This document shows, piece after piece, positions 1 through 9,227 of a stretch of DNA of 64,000 nt (within the stretch, counting starts at the first letter, position 1; the number at the start of each line of letters is the position of its first letter). Under the pieces are notes generated by a model that ran no database searches, was not told where the DNA came from, and saw only the letters and a list, made by a program, of their open reading frames with translations. Location of the stretch: contig JALDRB010000006.1 in assembly GCA_031316155.1 (NCBI GenBank), forward strand, positions 1 through 64,000, read 5' to 3'. The DNA comes from Candidatus Scalindua sp. (lineage in GTDB: Bacteria; Planctomycetota; Brocadiia; Brocadiales; Scalinduaceae). A program made the position numbers and the translations under genes.

Positions 1-1095
1 TATTCCAGAGCCTAAGTCACCGCCCAGTTTATTTACCATCTCTCTGACATTCAGCAAGTCTACATCCCTGGTTGAAACAACGACGTCACGCAGGTTTATG
101 TTTCTTGCCGCCTCAAGCGCAACGATCAAGTCACCTCCAAAACCCGTCATGGCCTCTCTGCGCAGTCTTTCACCTTCGGCCTTTGCCTGTTCTATGAGCA
201 GTTCTCCCATGGCAACCCGCACATGCATATAGTGGTCACCCTCAGACTTTTTCTCAACCAGAAACTTGTTCGCGGTTGCAAGAATCTCGGTCACCTCGGT
301 TTCCATGTCTGCCCTCAACTTTACCTTTTTCCCCTCTTTATCAGACTGGATTTTTTGCGCAAGAGCCTCTGTGCTGGCGTCTATTGTCTGAGTAATACCC
401 CGCTGTTCAGCAGCCTTTGTCTTGGCGATATTTAACAGCTCTTCCAGCCCTGCAAGCTTAATGTTCTTAATCTTCCTCTCCAGCTGCGGGTCAAATCTCA
501 TGTCTAAAATAAGCCAGTCGATAACGTTGACGTGACGGACTTTGAGTCTGTAAGTGAGCAGCTCTTTCGCTTCCTGTGATCTCCTTCGCTTCTCGTCAGG
601 ATCATAAAGATTTTTTTCAGTCATCTTACCCAGGATGTTTCTTGCTACGTCACGAACCTCGCTCTCAACAAATTCTTTATACCTGTCACCCGGGCCGATT
701 TCCTGACGGATCTTGTGTGCCTTTCCTTTTGCTATCTGATATTTTACAATTATATCGACGGTGACGTCATAGTCATCGGCGGTTCTGATCGGTATCTCCT
801 TGGACTCCATAACTCCCTCTTTAGTACGAGCTTCCCGTGTCAGGTTAAGTGTCTGTATGGTGCTGTCATACAGGTCCCAATACTCGGTTTTTCTTATGTA
901 TCGGTGCCAGCCCGGTCGATAATCTTTTTGTACCACACCGCGTTTGACTCCCCAAATCACCGTCCTGACACCCGCCTCATCGATTCCGACCTTGATAATG
1001 GCGAACCGGAAAGCGACAATAATGATGATCAAGGCTAATGCAATAACTAAAGGAACAAAATATTTAGCCAAAAACTTGGCAAGAAATTTAAACAT
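1..1095 (-). CDS. SPFH/band-7 membrane protein, C-terminus beyond window (partial)
   Basis: The reverse strand is open from an ATG at 1095 to the window edge (365 codons, no stop). It has a short charged N-terminus, one hydrophobic segment at about residues 8-30, then a band-7 (SPFH) domain and a long charged helical region rich in Glu, Lys and Arg. This is the layout of HflK/HflC/prohibitin-type proteins, which form rings in the membrane and often control FtsH-type proteases. It starts 28 bp after the end of a second SPFH gene on the same strand, so the two probably form an HflK/HflC-like heteromeric pair. The C-terminus is outside the window. The exact subfamily is not determined. Confidence 0.8.
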   Translation of the reverse strand, partial: MFKFLAKFLAKYFVPLVIALALIIIIVAFRFAIIKVGIDEAGVRTVIWGVKRGVVQKDYRPGWHRYIRKTEYWDLYDSTIQTLNLTREARTKEGVMESKEIPIRTADDYDVTVDIIVKYQIAKGKAHKIRQEIGPGDRYKEFVESEVRDVARNILGKMTEKNLYDPDEKRRRSQEAKELLTYRLKVRHVNVIDWLILDMRFDPQLERKIKNIKLAGLEELLNIAKTKAAEQRGITQTIDASTEALAQKIQSDKEGKKVKLRADMETEVTEILATANKFLVEKKSEGDHYMHVRVAMGELLIEQAKAEGERLRREAMTGFGGDLIVALEAARNINLRDVVVSTRDVDLLNVREMVNKLGGDLGSGI

Positions 1096-1123
1096 GAAAC
1101 AAATCTCCCGATATTCTTAAAAC

Positions 1124-2377
1124 TCAATGTCCTGATTTACCAGAGTGCCCTTCCGGATTCCCTGAAGATTTTCCTTCTATTTTCGAATGCTCCTCCACAG
1201 GAGAAAGACTTTTTTTCTCCTTACCTTCAACCGGTGGTGCCGGTGCTAATTCTGGAGGCTCTTCCTTAATAATAATCTGCTCTTTCATCCGCTCTCTGAG
1301 TTGCGGTATTGCCCTGTCGCTTTCTAAGACAGGGGTTCCCTTTATGATTGCTTCACGCAATCTTTTTGCATATTCCATCTTTACAAGATTAAGGCCTCCT
1401 GCACCTTCGAGTGCATTTCGCAAAGCAAGTAAACCTTCTGCCTCGGCTTTCTTTATGGCAAGGATTGATTCCGCTTCCTTCAACAATCTGTCATATTCTG
1501 CATCAGCATCCAGCTTTGCCTTCAGCAGGTATTCTACGCCCTGAGACCTCACTTCGTGTGCTTTTGCCTTCGCATTTATCTCCATGTTGTCCAGATCACC
1601 TTGATAGCGTGATATCGTAACATCGAGTTTCTTTGTCTCCTCGGTTACAACCCTCTCCTGATTTTTTTCGGCGGCCCTTTGCCTCTGAATCTGCTCTTCA
1701 ACCTCTTTATCCGCAAGTCGTCTTTCCTGAATCTTCTCGGCATATTCCCGGTAATAACGATAATCGATAAAATCGATAGAGGTGATAAAAATTCCATGTT
1801 TGTTTAAAAGATCATTTAATACCTTTACAGCCTTTCCTGTCTTCTCTTCTCTTTTTGCCGATTCAGGGAACTCGTCTAACGTTAATTCCCCGAATACATA
1901 TCTGCAGATGGTCTTTGCGTAGTCAAAAATCCATTTTTGTTTAAAGAGGTCTCCCGTACCCGTATCCTGTACGATTTTGTGGGCTTCATCGGGTATCAGT
2001 TTAAAGTGGATGATTAGGTCGAGGCTTATATCACCTCCGTCAAGTGTCTTCAGGATAACGGAATTTCCTTCCGGAAAATCTTTCGATATGTTTGCAGATG
2101 TCATGGGAATTGTCTGCTCGGTTTTATCGAGGATATAAAGGTCCTGGACGTAGGGGTAGTAAATTACGGCACCTGCACGATTTATGGTCTTTATTTTGCC
2201 CGTAATATTATTAATAATCACGGCTACCTCATCTGCACCAACATCCTTCCAGGTCAACCTGCGGCCACCAACGATAATGACAATTATTATTAAGATTATT
2301 ATGGGTATAAAAAAAACGAACAGTTTACTCGAAAAACGTTTTTTTGTTTTGCCTTTAGATTTGAAATTCTTATCCAT
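1124..2377 (-). CDS. SPFH/band-7 membrane protein (prohibitin/HflC-like)
   Basis: 417 residues. A basic N-terminus (about 1-16) is followed by one transmembrane helix of Ile/Val/Phe (about 17-37), a band-7 domain (about 40-215) and a coiled coil rich in Glu/Lys/Ala/Gln (about 215-340). The tail after residue 370 is low-complexity, Pro/Glu/Lys/Ser-rich and ends in Gly/His/Ser. SPFH proteins oligomerise on the inner membrane as scaffolds, for example for proteases. It is the first gene of a tandem SPFH pair, with only 28 bp before the next. The family is clear; the partner and cellular role are not. Confidence 0.85.
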   Translation of the reverse strand: MDKNFKSKGKTKKRFSSKLFVFFIPIIILIIIVIIVGGRRLTWKDVGADEVAVIINNITGKIKTINRAGAVIYYPYVQDLYILDKTEQTIPMTSANISKDFPEGNSVILKTLDGGDISLDLIIHFKLIPDEAHKIVQDTGTGDLFKQKWIFDYAKTICRYVFGELTLDEFPESAKREEKTGKAVKVLNDLLNKHGIFITSIDFIDYRYYREYAEKIQERRLADKEVEEQIQRQRAAEKNQERVVTEETKKLDVTISRYQGDLDNMEINAKAKAHEVRSQGVEYLLKAKLDADAEYDRLLKEAESILAIKKAEAEGLLALRNALEGAGGLNLVKMEYAKRLREAIIKGTPVLESDRAIPQLRERMKEQIIIKEEPPELAPAPPVEGKEKKSLSPVEEHSKIEGKSSGNPEGHSGKSGH

Positions 2378-2525
2378 TTTGTTTTCTACTCACGGAACAT
2401 ACACAGGTTTCTTTACACTGAAGTTAAAATTATAGACAAAAAACAGATGTTATTCAATAAAAGAATATTTTTCACGTGTTTTGTTAAACAACCGTTGAAG
2501 GTTACAAGTTCCAGGACTTGTGACA

Positions 2526-3140
2526 TTAACGATCAGCATGTCTTGGAAATGTGATACCAAGCACCTTGATTGCAAACTTTTTGTTTTTGAATCCAAAACA
2601 GACTTTCCCTCTGTCAGTTATAAGGGAAACGATAGTCAAAAAGGGTATTAATACAGGCAGCGATATGATAAGGATGCAAAAAAAGATTAAGATTATAGGT
2701 AAAACAATTGCAATTAAAGGAAAAACAAGCAGTATTACACTCGTGAGAATGAGCAATGCAAAGAGTATCGTGGGCGGTAACAGGAAAATAGAGAACAGTG
2801 TTGTGAGGAATTTTTTGAAACCACCTTCAATTCTATTTCCGAAGATGAATACACCGGTAGGCGCCTCTTCTTCGGTAACTGGAATTTCCTCAAAATCCTC
2901 GTCAGCTTCTGTTTGTTCTTCTTCAGCAACTGTTTCTTCGATGGCTTCTTTAACCTTCTCCTGTTTTACGTCTGCAGGAGGTAATTCTTCTGTCGAAGAA
3001 GCAGCTTCCGCAACCCTTTCTTCAGCCTGTTTATCTTCTGCCGAAGGAGCAGCATCTTCGGCAGCCTGTGGCTCCTCTAATGAGAAAGGTGTTTCTTCTT
3101 CAGTTTCTTCGGCTTTTTTTTTCTTTTTCCACTTCCACAT
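2526..3140 (-). CDS. Membrane protein with acidic N-terminal domain, unknown function
   Basis: 204 residues, no family recognised. It opens with a basic MWKWKKKKK stretch, then about 85 residues dominated by Glu, Ala, Ser and Thr, probably disordered. After about residue 105 there is a hydrophobic part with two or three membrane helices rich in Leu, Ile and Phe, and a short basic tail. It lies upstream of, and in the same direction as, the two SPFH genes, with a gap of about 150 bp, so it could be co-transcribed. The acidic domain resembles spacer regions of planctomycete membrane proteins rather than an enzyme. Confidence 0.65.
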   Translation of the reverse strand: MWKWKKKKKAEETEEETPFSLEEPQAAEDAAPSAEDKQAEERVAEAASSTEELPPADVKQEKVKEAIEETVAEEEQTEADEDFEEIPVTEEEAPTGVFIFGNRIEGGFKKFLTTLFSIFLLPPTILFALLILTSVILLVFPLIAIVLPIILIFFCILIISLPVLIPFLTIVSLITDRGKVCFGFKNKKFAIKVLGITFPRHADR

Positions 3141-3291
3141 TCGTTATATCCCGGTTAAGCTTTTGGCTGGTATCTTACCTTGACATTAGATACCTTAACC
3201 GATATTATGAGATTGAAAACACAAAATATCTCTCATGAAAAAAGAGATTTTATGGAAAGGAAGTCACAAAGTCAAGGTTAAATTATAAGTT

Positions 3292-4800
3292 ATGAGCACA
3301 CATTATTACCCGTCATTTGAAAAATTTAAGGAGCTCTCGCATAAAGGAAACGTTGTGCCGGTATACCGTCAACTCTTTGCGGATACGCTGACTCCCGTAT
3401 CTGCATTTCAAAAGATTTCAGATGATAATTATGCATTTCTTTTAGAAAGTGCAGACGGCGGTGAAAAGATAGCGAGATACTCTTTTTTAGGAAGTAACCC
3501 ATTTTTAAGATTCAAATGTCAGGGGTTTTCCGTTGAGACTTGTAAAAACGGTGAAATTTTGCGTTATGAATCCCGTGACCCGTTTGGTGAACTGGAAAAA
3601 CAGCTGAACAGCTTTTCTCCCGTACCTATTGAAGCGTTACCCAAATTTTATGGAGGAGCTGTTGGATATGTTTCGTACGATTCTGTTCGCTATGTTGAGG
3701 ACTTGCCGGACTCCACAGTCGACGATCTGGCATTACCGGATATATATTTTATGTTTTATGACATAGTAGTTATTTTTGACCATTTACATAAGTCAATAAA
3801 GGTAGTTTGTTCTGCATTTCTGGAAAACAGAGATATTAAGGAAGTGTATGAGGAATCGGTAAAGAGATTAGACGATTTGATACATAAATTACAAACTCCG
3901 GTGCTGGAATTAAGTAATGACATACCTGAGATAGAAGTGTTCCATAGAAAGTTTTCATCGAATTTCAAAAAGGCAGATTTTTTAAAAGCCGTTGATACCT
4001 GTAAAGAATATATCAGGGCCGGAGATATAATACAGGTTGTCATTTCACAACGCCTGCAGACTCAGACAATCGCAAAACCGATTAATGTCTATAGAACCTT
4101 GAGGGTGATCAACCCTTCTCCCTATATGTTTTATATGAAAATGGAAGGAATTGAACTTATCGGTTCATCTCCTGAAGTTATGGTAAAGGTAGAGGACGGG
4201 AGAGTAAATGTCAGGCCAATTGCCGGGACGCGATGGCGTGGAAGTACCGCGGCTGAAGATGAGTTGTTGGCACGGGAGTTATTATCTGATCCGAAAGAAC
4301 GTGCAGAACACATCATGTTGCTTGATTTGGGGAGAAATGATGTAGGCAGGGTTTCACAACATGGTAGCGTCGTGATAGATGACAAAATGGTAATAGAAAA
4401 ATACTCTCATGTGATGCATATAACATCGAGCGTTAGTGGAATTTTACGGAAGGACAAGAGTGCTTTTGACAGTATGAAGGCATGTTTACCTGCCGGTACA
4501 CTGTCTGGCGCTCCTAAAATAAGGGCTATGCAGATAATAAACGGTTTGGAACCAACTCGCCGTGGTCCTTATGGAGGGGCTGTTGGGTATATTGATTTTT
4601 ACGGAAATATGAATACCTGCATTACGATCAGGACGATCATTTTAAAAAACAGTAGGGATGCATATATTCAAGCCGGTGCAGGTATTGTTGCTGACTCAAT
4701 TCCGGAGAGAGAGTACCAGGAAACACTTGATAAGGCGAAGGGTTTGTTAAAGGCTATAGAAGCCGCAGAGAGAATCCAAGAGGGAGGCATGACAGTTTAG
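3292..4800 (+). CDS. trpE: Anthranilate synthase component I
   Basis: 502 residues, normal length for TrpE, which makes anthranilate from chorismate with ammonia supplied by TrpG, the first step of tryptophan synthesis. The N-terminal domain carries the LLES motif used for tryptophan feedback binding (about residue 50). The C-terminal chorismate-binding domain has GSSPE, RPIAGTRWRG, DPKERAEHIMLLDLGRNDVGRV and GAPKIRA motifs in order. No trpG or other trp gene lies next to it; the following 900 bp is repeat-rich. The start ATG lacks a close strong ribosome binding site. Confidence 0.95.
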   Translation: MSTHYYPSFEKFKELSHKGNVVPVYRQLFADTLTPVSAFQKISDDNYAFLLESADGGEKIARYSFLGSNPFLRFKCQGFSVETCKNGEILRYESRDPFGELEKQLNSFSPVPIEALPKFYGGAVGYVSYDSVRYVEDLPDSTVDDLALPDIYFMFYDIVVIFDHLHKSIKVVCSAFLENRDIKEVYEESVKRLDDLIHKLQTPVLELSNDIPEIEVFHRKFSSNFKKADFLKAVDTCKEYIRAGDIIQVVISQRLQTQTIAKPINVYRTLRVINPSPYMFYMKMEGIELIGSSPEVMVKVEDGRVNVRPIAGTRWRGSTAAEDELLARELLSDPKERAEHIMLLDLGRNDVGRVSQHGSVVIDDKMVIEKYSHVMHITSSVSGILRKDKSAFDSMKACLPAGTLSGAPKIRAMQIINGLEPTRRGPYGGAVGYIDFYGNMNTCITIRTIILKNSRDAYIQAGAGIVADSIPEREYQETLDKAKGLLKAIEAAERIQEGGMTV

Positions 4801-4809
4801 GCGCTTAAC

Positions 4810-4861
4810 AAAAATATTTTGATCAATCCCTGTTCCAGGCATACAGGGACAAGATTTGGCA
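4810..4861 (+). repeat. Dispersed hairpin repeat, family R1, copy 1
   Basis: Contains the inverted arms TCCCTG and CAGGGA about 10 bases apart, preceded by AAAATATTTTGA. The same block recurs at 5486-5590 and 63231-63330. It sits just after trpE, so it could serve as a weak terminator, but no T-run follows the stem. Confidence 0.7.
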
Positions 4862-5027
4862 AAATATTTATTAATCGAGTTTTTTCATGATATCAGACAA
4901 GCATCAAATAAAAAGTTCCCTGTCTGCCGTGTCCGGCACAGGCAGGCAAATAACAAACAAATCACAACCAGCCCGACGAGCATTCTGGCTGGTAAACAAT
5001 TCCAAAATTCTAAACAAGTTGAGTTGA

Positions 5028-5132
5028 TAATTCGAACATTGTATTTTGAAATTTATTTGGGTTTTGTAAATTGAGATTTGTAATTTATTACCCCCTGTTT
5101 GTTTCTGGCTTGCCCAGGTTAGGTATTTGCAA
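5028..5132 (+). repeat. Dispersed A+T-rich repeat, family R7, copy 1
   Basis: A block beginning ATTCGAACATTGTA and ending near CAGGTTAGGTA recurs at about 36913-36992 and, in inverted orientation and shortened, at about 20262-20350. It is not coding. The neighbouring 4870-5027 holds only more A+T-rich sequence and a small CTGCC/GGCAG inverted repeat. Confidence 0.6.
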
Positions 5133-5269
5133 CTGACGGCTGCATTATCGCAAGTGATAAAGGAAGATTAAGGTTTCTACCAAAGTAATGGAGACCTTGA
5201 GTTAACATCCAAATCTGATTAAGAAGAATAAACCTTGATCCATGATCAGTGCATGGAAGGATATAAGCT

Positions 5270-5431
5270 GTGTTAATTTTAAGATTTGTTCAAATTATCG
5301 GCATGCTATTGGTAATCGAAGGCCTTTACCTTGGCATCGTTAAACACTCGATGAACCTGGAAATGATCTTTGTCGGGACAGGTGTTTGTATTTTTTACGG
5401 CGGGAGGTGGCTTGAGAAAAAAAGAGGCTAG
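5270..5431 (+). CDS. Small membrane protein, hypothetical
   Basis: 53 codons from a GTG at 5270, preceded by GGAAGG at 5255-5260 with good spacing. The peptide has two hydrophobic stretches (about residues 1-20 and 30-44), suggesting a two-helix hairpin, and ends in a basic RWLEKKRG. An internal ATG at 5303 would give 42 residues. It lies alone between repeats, so it may be either a real small membrane protein or the surviving end of a larger gene. No family recognised. Confidence 0.4.
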   Translation: MLILRFVQIIGMLLVIEGLYLGIVKHSMNLEMIFVGTGVCIFYGGRWLEKKRG

Positions 5432-5485
5432 GTATTTAAGGCCAATCGCTTAAAGTCTACACAAGAACGATGTTGTCCGGTTAGT

Positions 5486-5590
5486 CTCTTAGAAAAAATA
5501 TTTTGACCATTCCCTGTTCCAGAAATACAGGGTCAAGCTTAGACCAAAAATTACGAATTATTAAACGATTTGGGATTTACGATTTTTTAA
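5486..5590 (+). repeat. Dispersed hairpin repeat, family R1, copy 2
   Basis: Same AAAATATTTTGACCA, TCCCTG...CAGGG hairpin block as at 4810 and 63231. Like the 63231 copy, it is followed by a TTACGAATTA...GATTTGGGATTTACGATT tail, so the element is about 100 bp long, not just the hairpin. Confidence 0.75.
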
Positions 5591-5723
5591 TTAAAAGATT
5601 ATGGATAAAGTTCAATTACAGAATTTATATACATTGATATTCATTCACAAAAGTGCTATACTTCTTTTTTATACATGAATAGAAAGTTATTCATATACAA
5701 TCCAATGAGAATAGGACTAACCC

Positions 5724-6070
5724 ATGACTAAAAGAATGTCAAGTAAAGAGAGAATCCGTCAGAAGGCGGATGAGGCTGCAGCGGGAGAAAGACAGAAGAT
5801 TGAAAAAAAGAAGAAAACAACAAGCAGGAAATCAGCTACAGCAATAAAACGGAAAAAGGTCGTTTGGAAGGTTTTCGATGAGAATTTCAGGAAGTAGCGT
5901 CTTTTCCTTACCTGGAAAAGGCAGAAGCCCAAGCGAAAGCGGATGACCTTACCAGAAAAAAAAATAAGGAATACTTGGTGGAAGGGATTAATGTTCCCAT
6001 GAAGACAGTTAACGCACAGGTTGGCTCACACGGAATTATTTCTGCAATTTCTCAATGGATAATTCTGTAA
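5724..6070 (+). pseudogene. Small basic protein (planctomycete-type), frameshifted
   Basis: From ATG 5724 the frame reads a Lys/Ala/Arg-rich segment starting MTKRMSSKERIRQK and ending in VVWKVFDENFRK at a stop at 5895. The sense continues in the next frame (EVASFPYLEKAEAQA, then EYLVEGINVPMK). A single missing base near 5890 joins both parts into one protein of about 95-115 residues. I recall short proteins of this layout (basic N-terminus, then KVVWKVFD...EVA.FPY) from planctomycetes; function unknown. The last codons to the stop at 6070 may not be original. A sequencing error is possible. Confidence 0.6.
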
Positions 6071-6290
6071 TTAAGGTAACTGGCCATCCAGCCACATAAA
6101 AATCGTCCGTCCCATCCCCTTTTTTTGTAAAATGCGAGAAGGTATACCATGCTTTCAGCCTACCAGAAGTTTTCTTTGAATTATATCACCATTTCATAAT
6201 CGACAGCCGATACACACCGTAAATTTATATAAGGTAAATACGAACAGATCTGTCAGGCGTAATTATTAAACTACGGTCATTCCAATATTC

Positions 6291-6569
6291 GTGAATTCAT
6301 TAAAGCAGTTTGAAAACAGTGGTAAGGGTTTCAGGTCTAACAGAAACATTAACAGTTCCCATCTATTTGCTGACACACAGCAGAGGGCGAGCATGGTAGC
6401 CGGAGTGTTGTGGCGTTCCCGGCTTATTACATCCGGAGGTTCGGGATCGTTTATCTTTTGGAGTGTTGCCCTTAATGGCGCGAATGTTTTTTCAGGCGGA
6501 AATGTAAACGTGAGGAGTTACTGGACACCGTTCTTTTTGTATGGATATAATGCGATTTGTCTATCATGA
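6291..6569 (+). CDS. Hypothetical protein, possibly a gene remnant
   Basis: 92 codons of open frame, no family recognised. The start is a GTG-like non-ATG codon without a clear ribosome binding site. The second half is Gly/Ser/Val/Trp-rich (GGSGSFIFWSVALNG, GGNVNVRSYW), which looks like the beta-rich end of a secreted or tail-type protein, and there is no signal peptide. It overlaps the start of the broken HTH gene by 4 bases. Given the decayed surroundings, it may be a fragment. Confidence 0.3.
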   Translation: MNSLKQFENSGKGFRSNRNINSSHLFADTQQRASMVAGVLWRSRLITSGGSGSFIFWSVALNGANVFSGGNVNVRSYWTPFFLYGYNAICLS

Positions 6570-6807
6570 AAGTGAAATTTAAAATATGGATCGAAAAAGA
6601 TGGTGGTGTTGCCTTTGCCCAAGGAAGGAGAATGCTTTTGGAGGCAATGGATAGTCTGGGGTCTTTAAATGCAGCAGCAAAAGAGTTGGGTATGTCGTAC
6701 CGGGTCGCATGAGGAAAGATTAAGGCGACAGAAAAAGCGTTAGGTATAAGCTTTTAGAGGTTGCAATTGGTGCAAAATCATCCGATGTGATCTTGTTTAA
6801 ACGGTAG
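6566..6807 (+). pseudogene. ModE-type winged-helix DNA-binding protein, broken
   Basis: From ATG 6566 the frame encodes a ModE N-terminal-like HTH: LLEAMDSLGSLNAAAKELGMSYRVA. The conserved Trp that normally follows is TGA (6710-6712, a one-base change from TGG). Beyond it the frame continues as GKIKATEKALGISF to a stop at 6755. A +1 shift there restores LEVAIGAKSSDVILFKR to 6807. Such proteins are short molybdate- or metal-linked regulators related to the LysR-type HTH. Two independent lesions indicate a true pseudogene. Confidence 0.7.
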
Positions 6808-6973
6808 ATTGAGAGATATGACAATATGCAAGTTTTTTATTGACAATAAAAAGCTTTCTTGATACCTTGTTTATCTTTGAAATTTTGCTGCTCTCTTGTG
6901 CTGTTGCGAGTTGTTCTGGTAACGGGATGGGAGGTTGTGAAAGGCGATTTTTTCTCATTTGTGTATTAAAGCT

Positions 6974-8263
6974 ATGTTATTAAGCGTCAAGTCAAAAGCG
7001 GCATTTAAACAAGCGTGTGAAAGTATACCTGGTGGTGTAAACAGTCCGGTTCGGGCGTTTGGAGCAGTAGGCAATGACCCTCTCTTCATAGATTCGGGCC
7101 GTGGTTGCCATATAACAGATATCGATGGCAATAAATATATCGATTATGTATGTTCCTGGGGCCCGTTGATTTTGGGTCATTTGGAAGAAACCGTTATCAC
7201 ATCCATAAAGCGCACCTTAGAAAAAGGAACAAGCTTTGGGGCGCCTACGGAGTTGGAAATTCAACTTGCCGAGCTCGTTAGGGATGCGGTTCCATCCATT
7301 GAGAAGGTCAGGATGGTCAATTCGGGAACTGAGGCTACAATGAGTGCTATTCGTCTGGCAAGAGGTTATACCGGGAGGGATTTGGTAGTAAAATTTGATG
7401 GCTGTTATCATGGGCATGTTGACGGTCTTCTGGTCCAGGCCGGATCTGGTGCAACCACTTTAGGCACTCCCACAAGTCCCGGAGTACCTCAGGATTATAT
7501 ACGAAACACCCTCACGGTTCCTTTCAATGACATTGATGTCGTTAGAGAAGTTTGTGATAAAAAGGGGAAAGAGATTGCCTGTATTATTATTGAACCTGTT
7601 GCCGGAAATATGGGCGTGATTCCGCCGAAAAAAGGGTATTTAGAAGGTTTAAGAGAGGTAACAGAAAACCATGGGATTGTTCTTATCTTTGATGAGGTTA
7701 TGACGGGGTTCAGGGTTGCGCGTGGTGGCGCTCAGGAATTGTACAATGTTACTCCGGACCTGACTACCCTTGGTAAGATAATTGGTGGCGGTTTGCCGGT
7801 TGGTGCGTATGGTGGTAAATCACAGATAATGGATTTTGTATCACCCAGAGGGTCCGTTTATCAGGCCGGAACGTTATCGGGAAATCCGTTAGCAATGGCA
7901 TCGGGCATTGCTACACTGAAAAAACTCCAGGAGGATGGTGTTTATCATAAGCTTGAGATGAGTTCAGAGAGGCTGGCTGAAGGGTTACAAAAAGCAGCTG
8001 TTGACGCAGGTATCCCAACGTACCATACGCGAGTCGGATCAATGCTGTGTACATTTTTTCATGATGGTGAAGTAACGGACTATGAATCTGCCAAAAGATG
8101 TGATACGAAGCGATATGCTTCTTACTTTCATGGTATGTTGGAAAGGGGTGTCTATTTCGCCCCCTCACAGTTTGAGGCAGCTTTTGTCTCGACCGCCCAC
8201 GGTGAAGATGATTTAGACGCTACTATTCAGGCAAGCTGTGAGGTTATGAAGTCTTTAAAATAG
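6974..8263 (+). CDS. hemL: Glutamate-1-semialdehyde 2,1-aminomutase
   Basis: About 430 residues, full length for HemL, a PLP enzyme that converts glutamate-1-semialdehyde to 5-aminolevulinate in the C5 route to haem. Visible motifs: [11 protein letters not shown] near the N-terminus, [17 protein letters not shown], the PLP-phosphate region [18 protein letters not shown], and the Schiff-base lysine in [11 protein letters not shown]. The ATG at 6974 gives the usual [11 protein letters not shown] start; an upstream in-frame TTG at 6959 is possible. Haem supply matters in organisms rich in cytochrome c. It lies just upstream of the ATP synthase operon, 110 bp away. Confidence 0.95.
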   Translation: MLLSVKSKAAFKQACESIPGGVNSPVRAFGAVGNDPLFIDSGRGCHITDIDGNKYIDYVCSWGPLILGHLEETVITSIKRTLEKGTSFGAPTELEIQLAELVRDAVPSIEKVRMVNSGTEATMSAIRLARGYTGRDLVVKFDGCYHGHVDGLLVQAGSGATTLGTPTSPGVPQDYIRNTLTVPFNDIDVVREVCDKKGKEIACIIIEPVAGNMGVIPPKKGYLEGLREVTENHGIVLIFDEVMTGFRVARGGAQELYNVTPDLTTLGKIIGGGLPVGAYGGKSQIMDFVSPRGSVYQAGTLSGNPLAMASGIATLKKLQEDGVYHKLEMSSERLAEGLQKAAVDAGIPTYHTRVGSMLCTFFHDGEVTDYESAKRCDTKRYASYFHGMLERGVYFAPSQFEAAFVSTAHGEDDLDATIQASCEVMKSLK

Positions 8264-8373
8264 CTGTTAAAAGGTAAAAAAGGTGCAAAGTCGGGAAGAT
8301 GGTGTTTGTGAAACAGTTTTGCCTTTACGTCAATACTCTGGGTTAGGGTATTTATAGGAGTATAACTTACGTT

Positions 8374-8607
8374 TTGAATCAGAATGATTCAGGCAGTACT
8401 TTTCGTGCCCTGGGGCTTACCAGTGGAATTGGCTTTATAATGGCCGCTTGTCTGGCAGGCGGATATTATGGTGGGCACTATTTGGATTCAAAATTTGGAA
8501 CAGAGCCGTGGTTGTTGATTGCGTCTCTTCTCCTGAGTTTGGCAGGCGGAATTCTGGAAGTTTGCAGCATTTTAAAAAAGGCGTTGAAGGAAACGGAAAA
8601 AGGTTAA
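8374..8607 (+). CDS. AtpZ/AtpI-like F0F1 ATPase accessory protein
   Basis: 77 residues from a TTG at 8374 with an ATAGGAG ribosome binding site. Two membrane helices, with the Gly-rich GGYYGGHYLDSKFGTEPWL loop between them, match the small AtpZ family (putative F0F1-ATPase subunit) found at the head of ATP synthase operons. Proposed roles are Mg2+ transport or helping to assemble the c-ring. It is the first gene of the operon and is followed within a few bases by atpI. Confidence 0.8.
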   Translation: MNQNDSGSTFRALGLTSGIGFIMAACLAGGYYGGHYLDSKFGTEPWLLIASLLLSLAGGILEVCSILKKALKETEKG

Positions 8608-8618
8608 GAGGGATGAGA

Positions 8619-9200
8619 ATGTTGGATTTGTATAACAGATCACAGAAATTGCTGACGGTTAAGAAAAATTTTGTCAGACAGGTATTTTATACAACGTTGT
8701 TTGTGTCTGTTTTGATGGTTTTAGCCTCATTGCGATATAAATCTTTCGAAATCACCTTGAGTTTGGTGATTGGTATTCTCATCAGCTTTTGCACATCGCT
8801 CGGGCTCTGGCAGTGGATAAAATTCATGTTTAAGGACCTCAATCCTGAAGCAGGCAAAAATAACGGGTTGCATTCTCCAAATCCGGACTCTACAGTAAAG
8901 TCCCTGATTTTCGCATGTATGGGTGTTGGGAAGATATTGGTTCTGGCCTTAGTTTTTTTCCTTATCTTCAAATATCTGCCCATTAAACCATTTGCCTTTT
9001 TTGTCGGGGTTTCGATCGTGCAGCTGGTCGTCTTTTCAATGGTAGTAAGCATAGTCCTGGTGAATATGTTAAACAGCACAATAGGTGTTGATTCCGTATC
9101 TGAAGAAAATCAATCTTCCGGATGCGATAAAAAAGTTGATATTAACTCAGCATCTGTATCGAAAACCCATTCTCAAAAAGTTGCAGGGAATGCTTTATAG
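8619..9200 (+). CDS. atpI: ATP synthase protein I-like membrane protein
   Basis: About 194 residues. The ATG at 8619 is chosen because AAGAGGG lies about 7 bases upstream; ATG 8613 is too close. There are four hydrophobic helices, two near the N-terminus (about 25-65) and two at about 105-155, with charged connecting loops. The C-terminal 40 residues are polar. Its place between atpZ and atpB is the position of atpI (uncI), whose product aids c-ring assembly. It is longer than typical AtpI, and similarity is mostly by position and topology. Confidence 0.65.
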   Translation: MLDLYNRSQKLLTVKKNFVRQVFYTTLFVSVLMVLASLRYKSFEITLSLVIGILISFCTSLGLWQWIKFMFKDLNPEAGKNNGLHSPNPDSTVKSLIFACMGVGKILVLALVFFLIFKYLPIKPFAFFVGVSIVQLVVFSMVVSIVLVNMLNSTIGVDSVSEENQSSGCDKKVDINSASVSKTHSQKVAGNAL

Positions 9201-9227
9201 TACATTAATTTTAGGAGGAGTATAGAT

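Noticed and set aside
2551-3183. 210-codon Ser/Ala-rich frame on the plus strand
   Set aside because: It is the antisense shadow of the acidic membrane protein gene on the minus strand; low-complexity Ser comes from Glu/Ala codons read backwards.
5303-5431. ATG start for the small membrane protein
   Set aside because: Kept as alternative only; the GTG at 5270 has a better ribosome binding site and adds to the first hydrophobic helix.
6710-6712. TGA as recoded Trp or selenocysteine in the HTH gene
   Set aside because: A second frameshift follows about 45 bp later, and other genes in the window use TGA as an ordinary stop and TGG for Trp.
8448-8618. Longer atpI start overlapping the AtpZ-like gene
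   Set aside because: The extra residues are a shadow frame of the upstream gene; a good ribosome binding site precedes ATG 8619.
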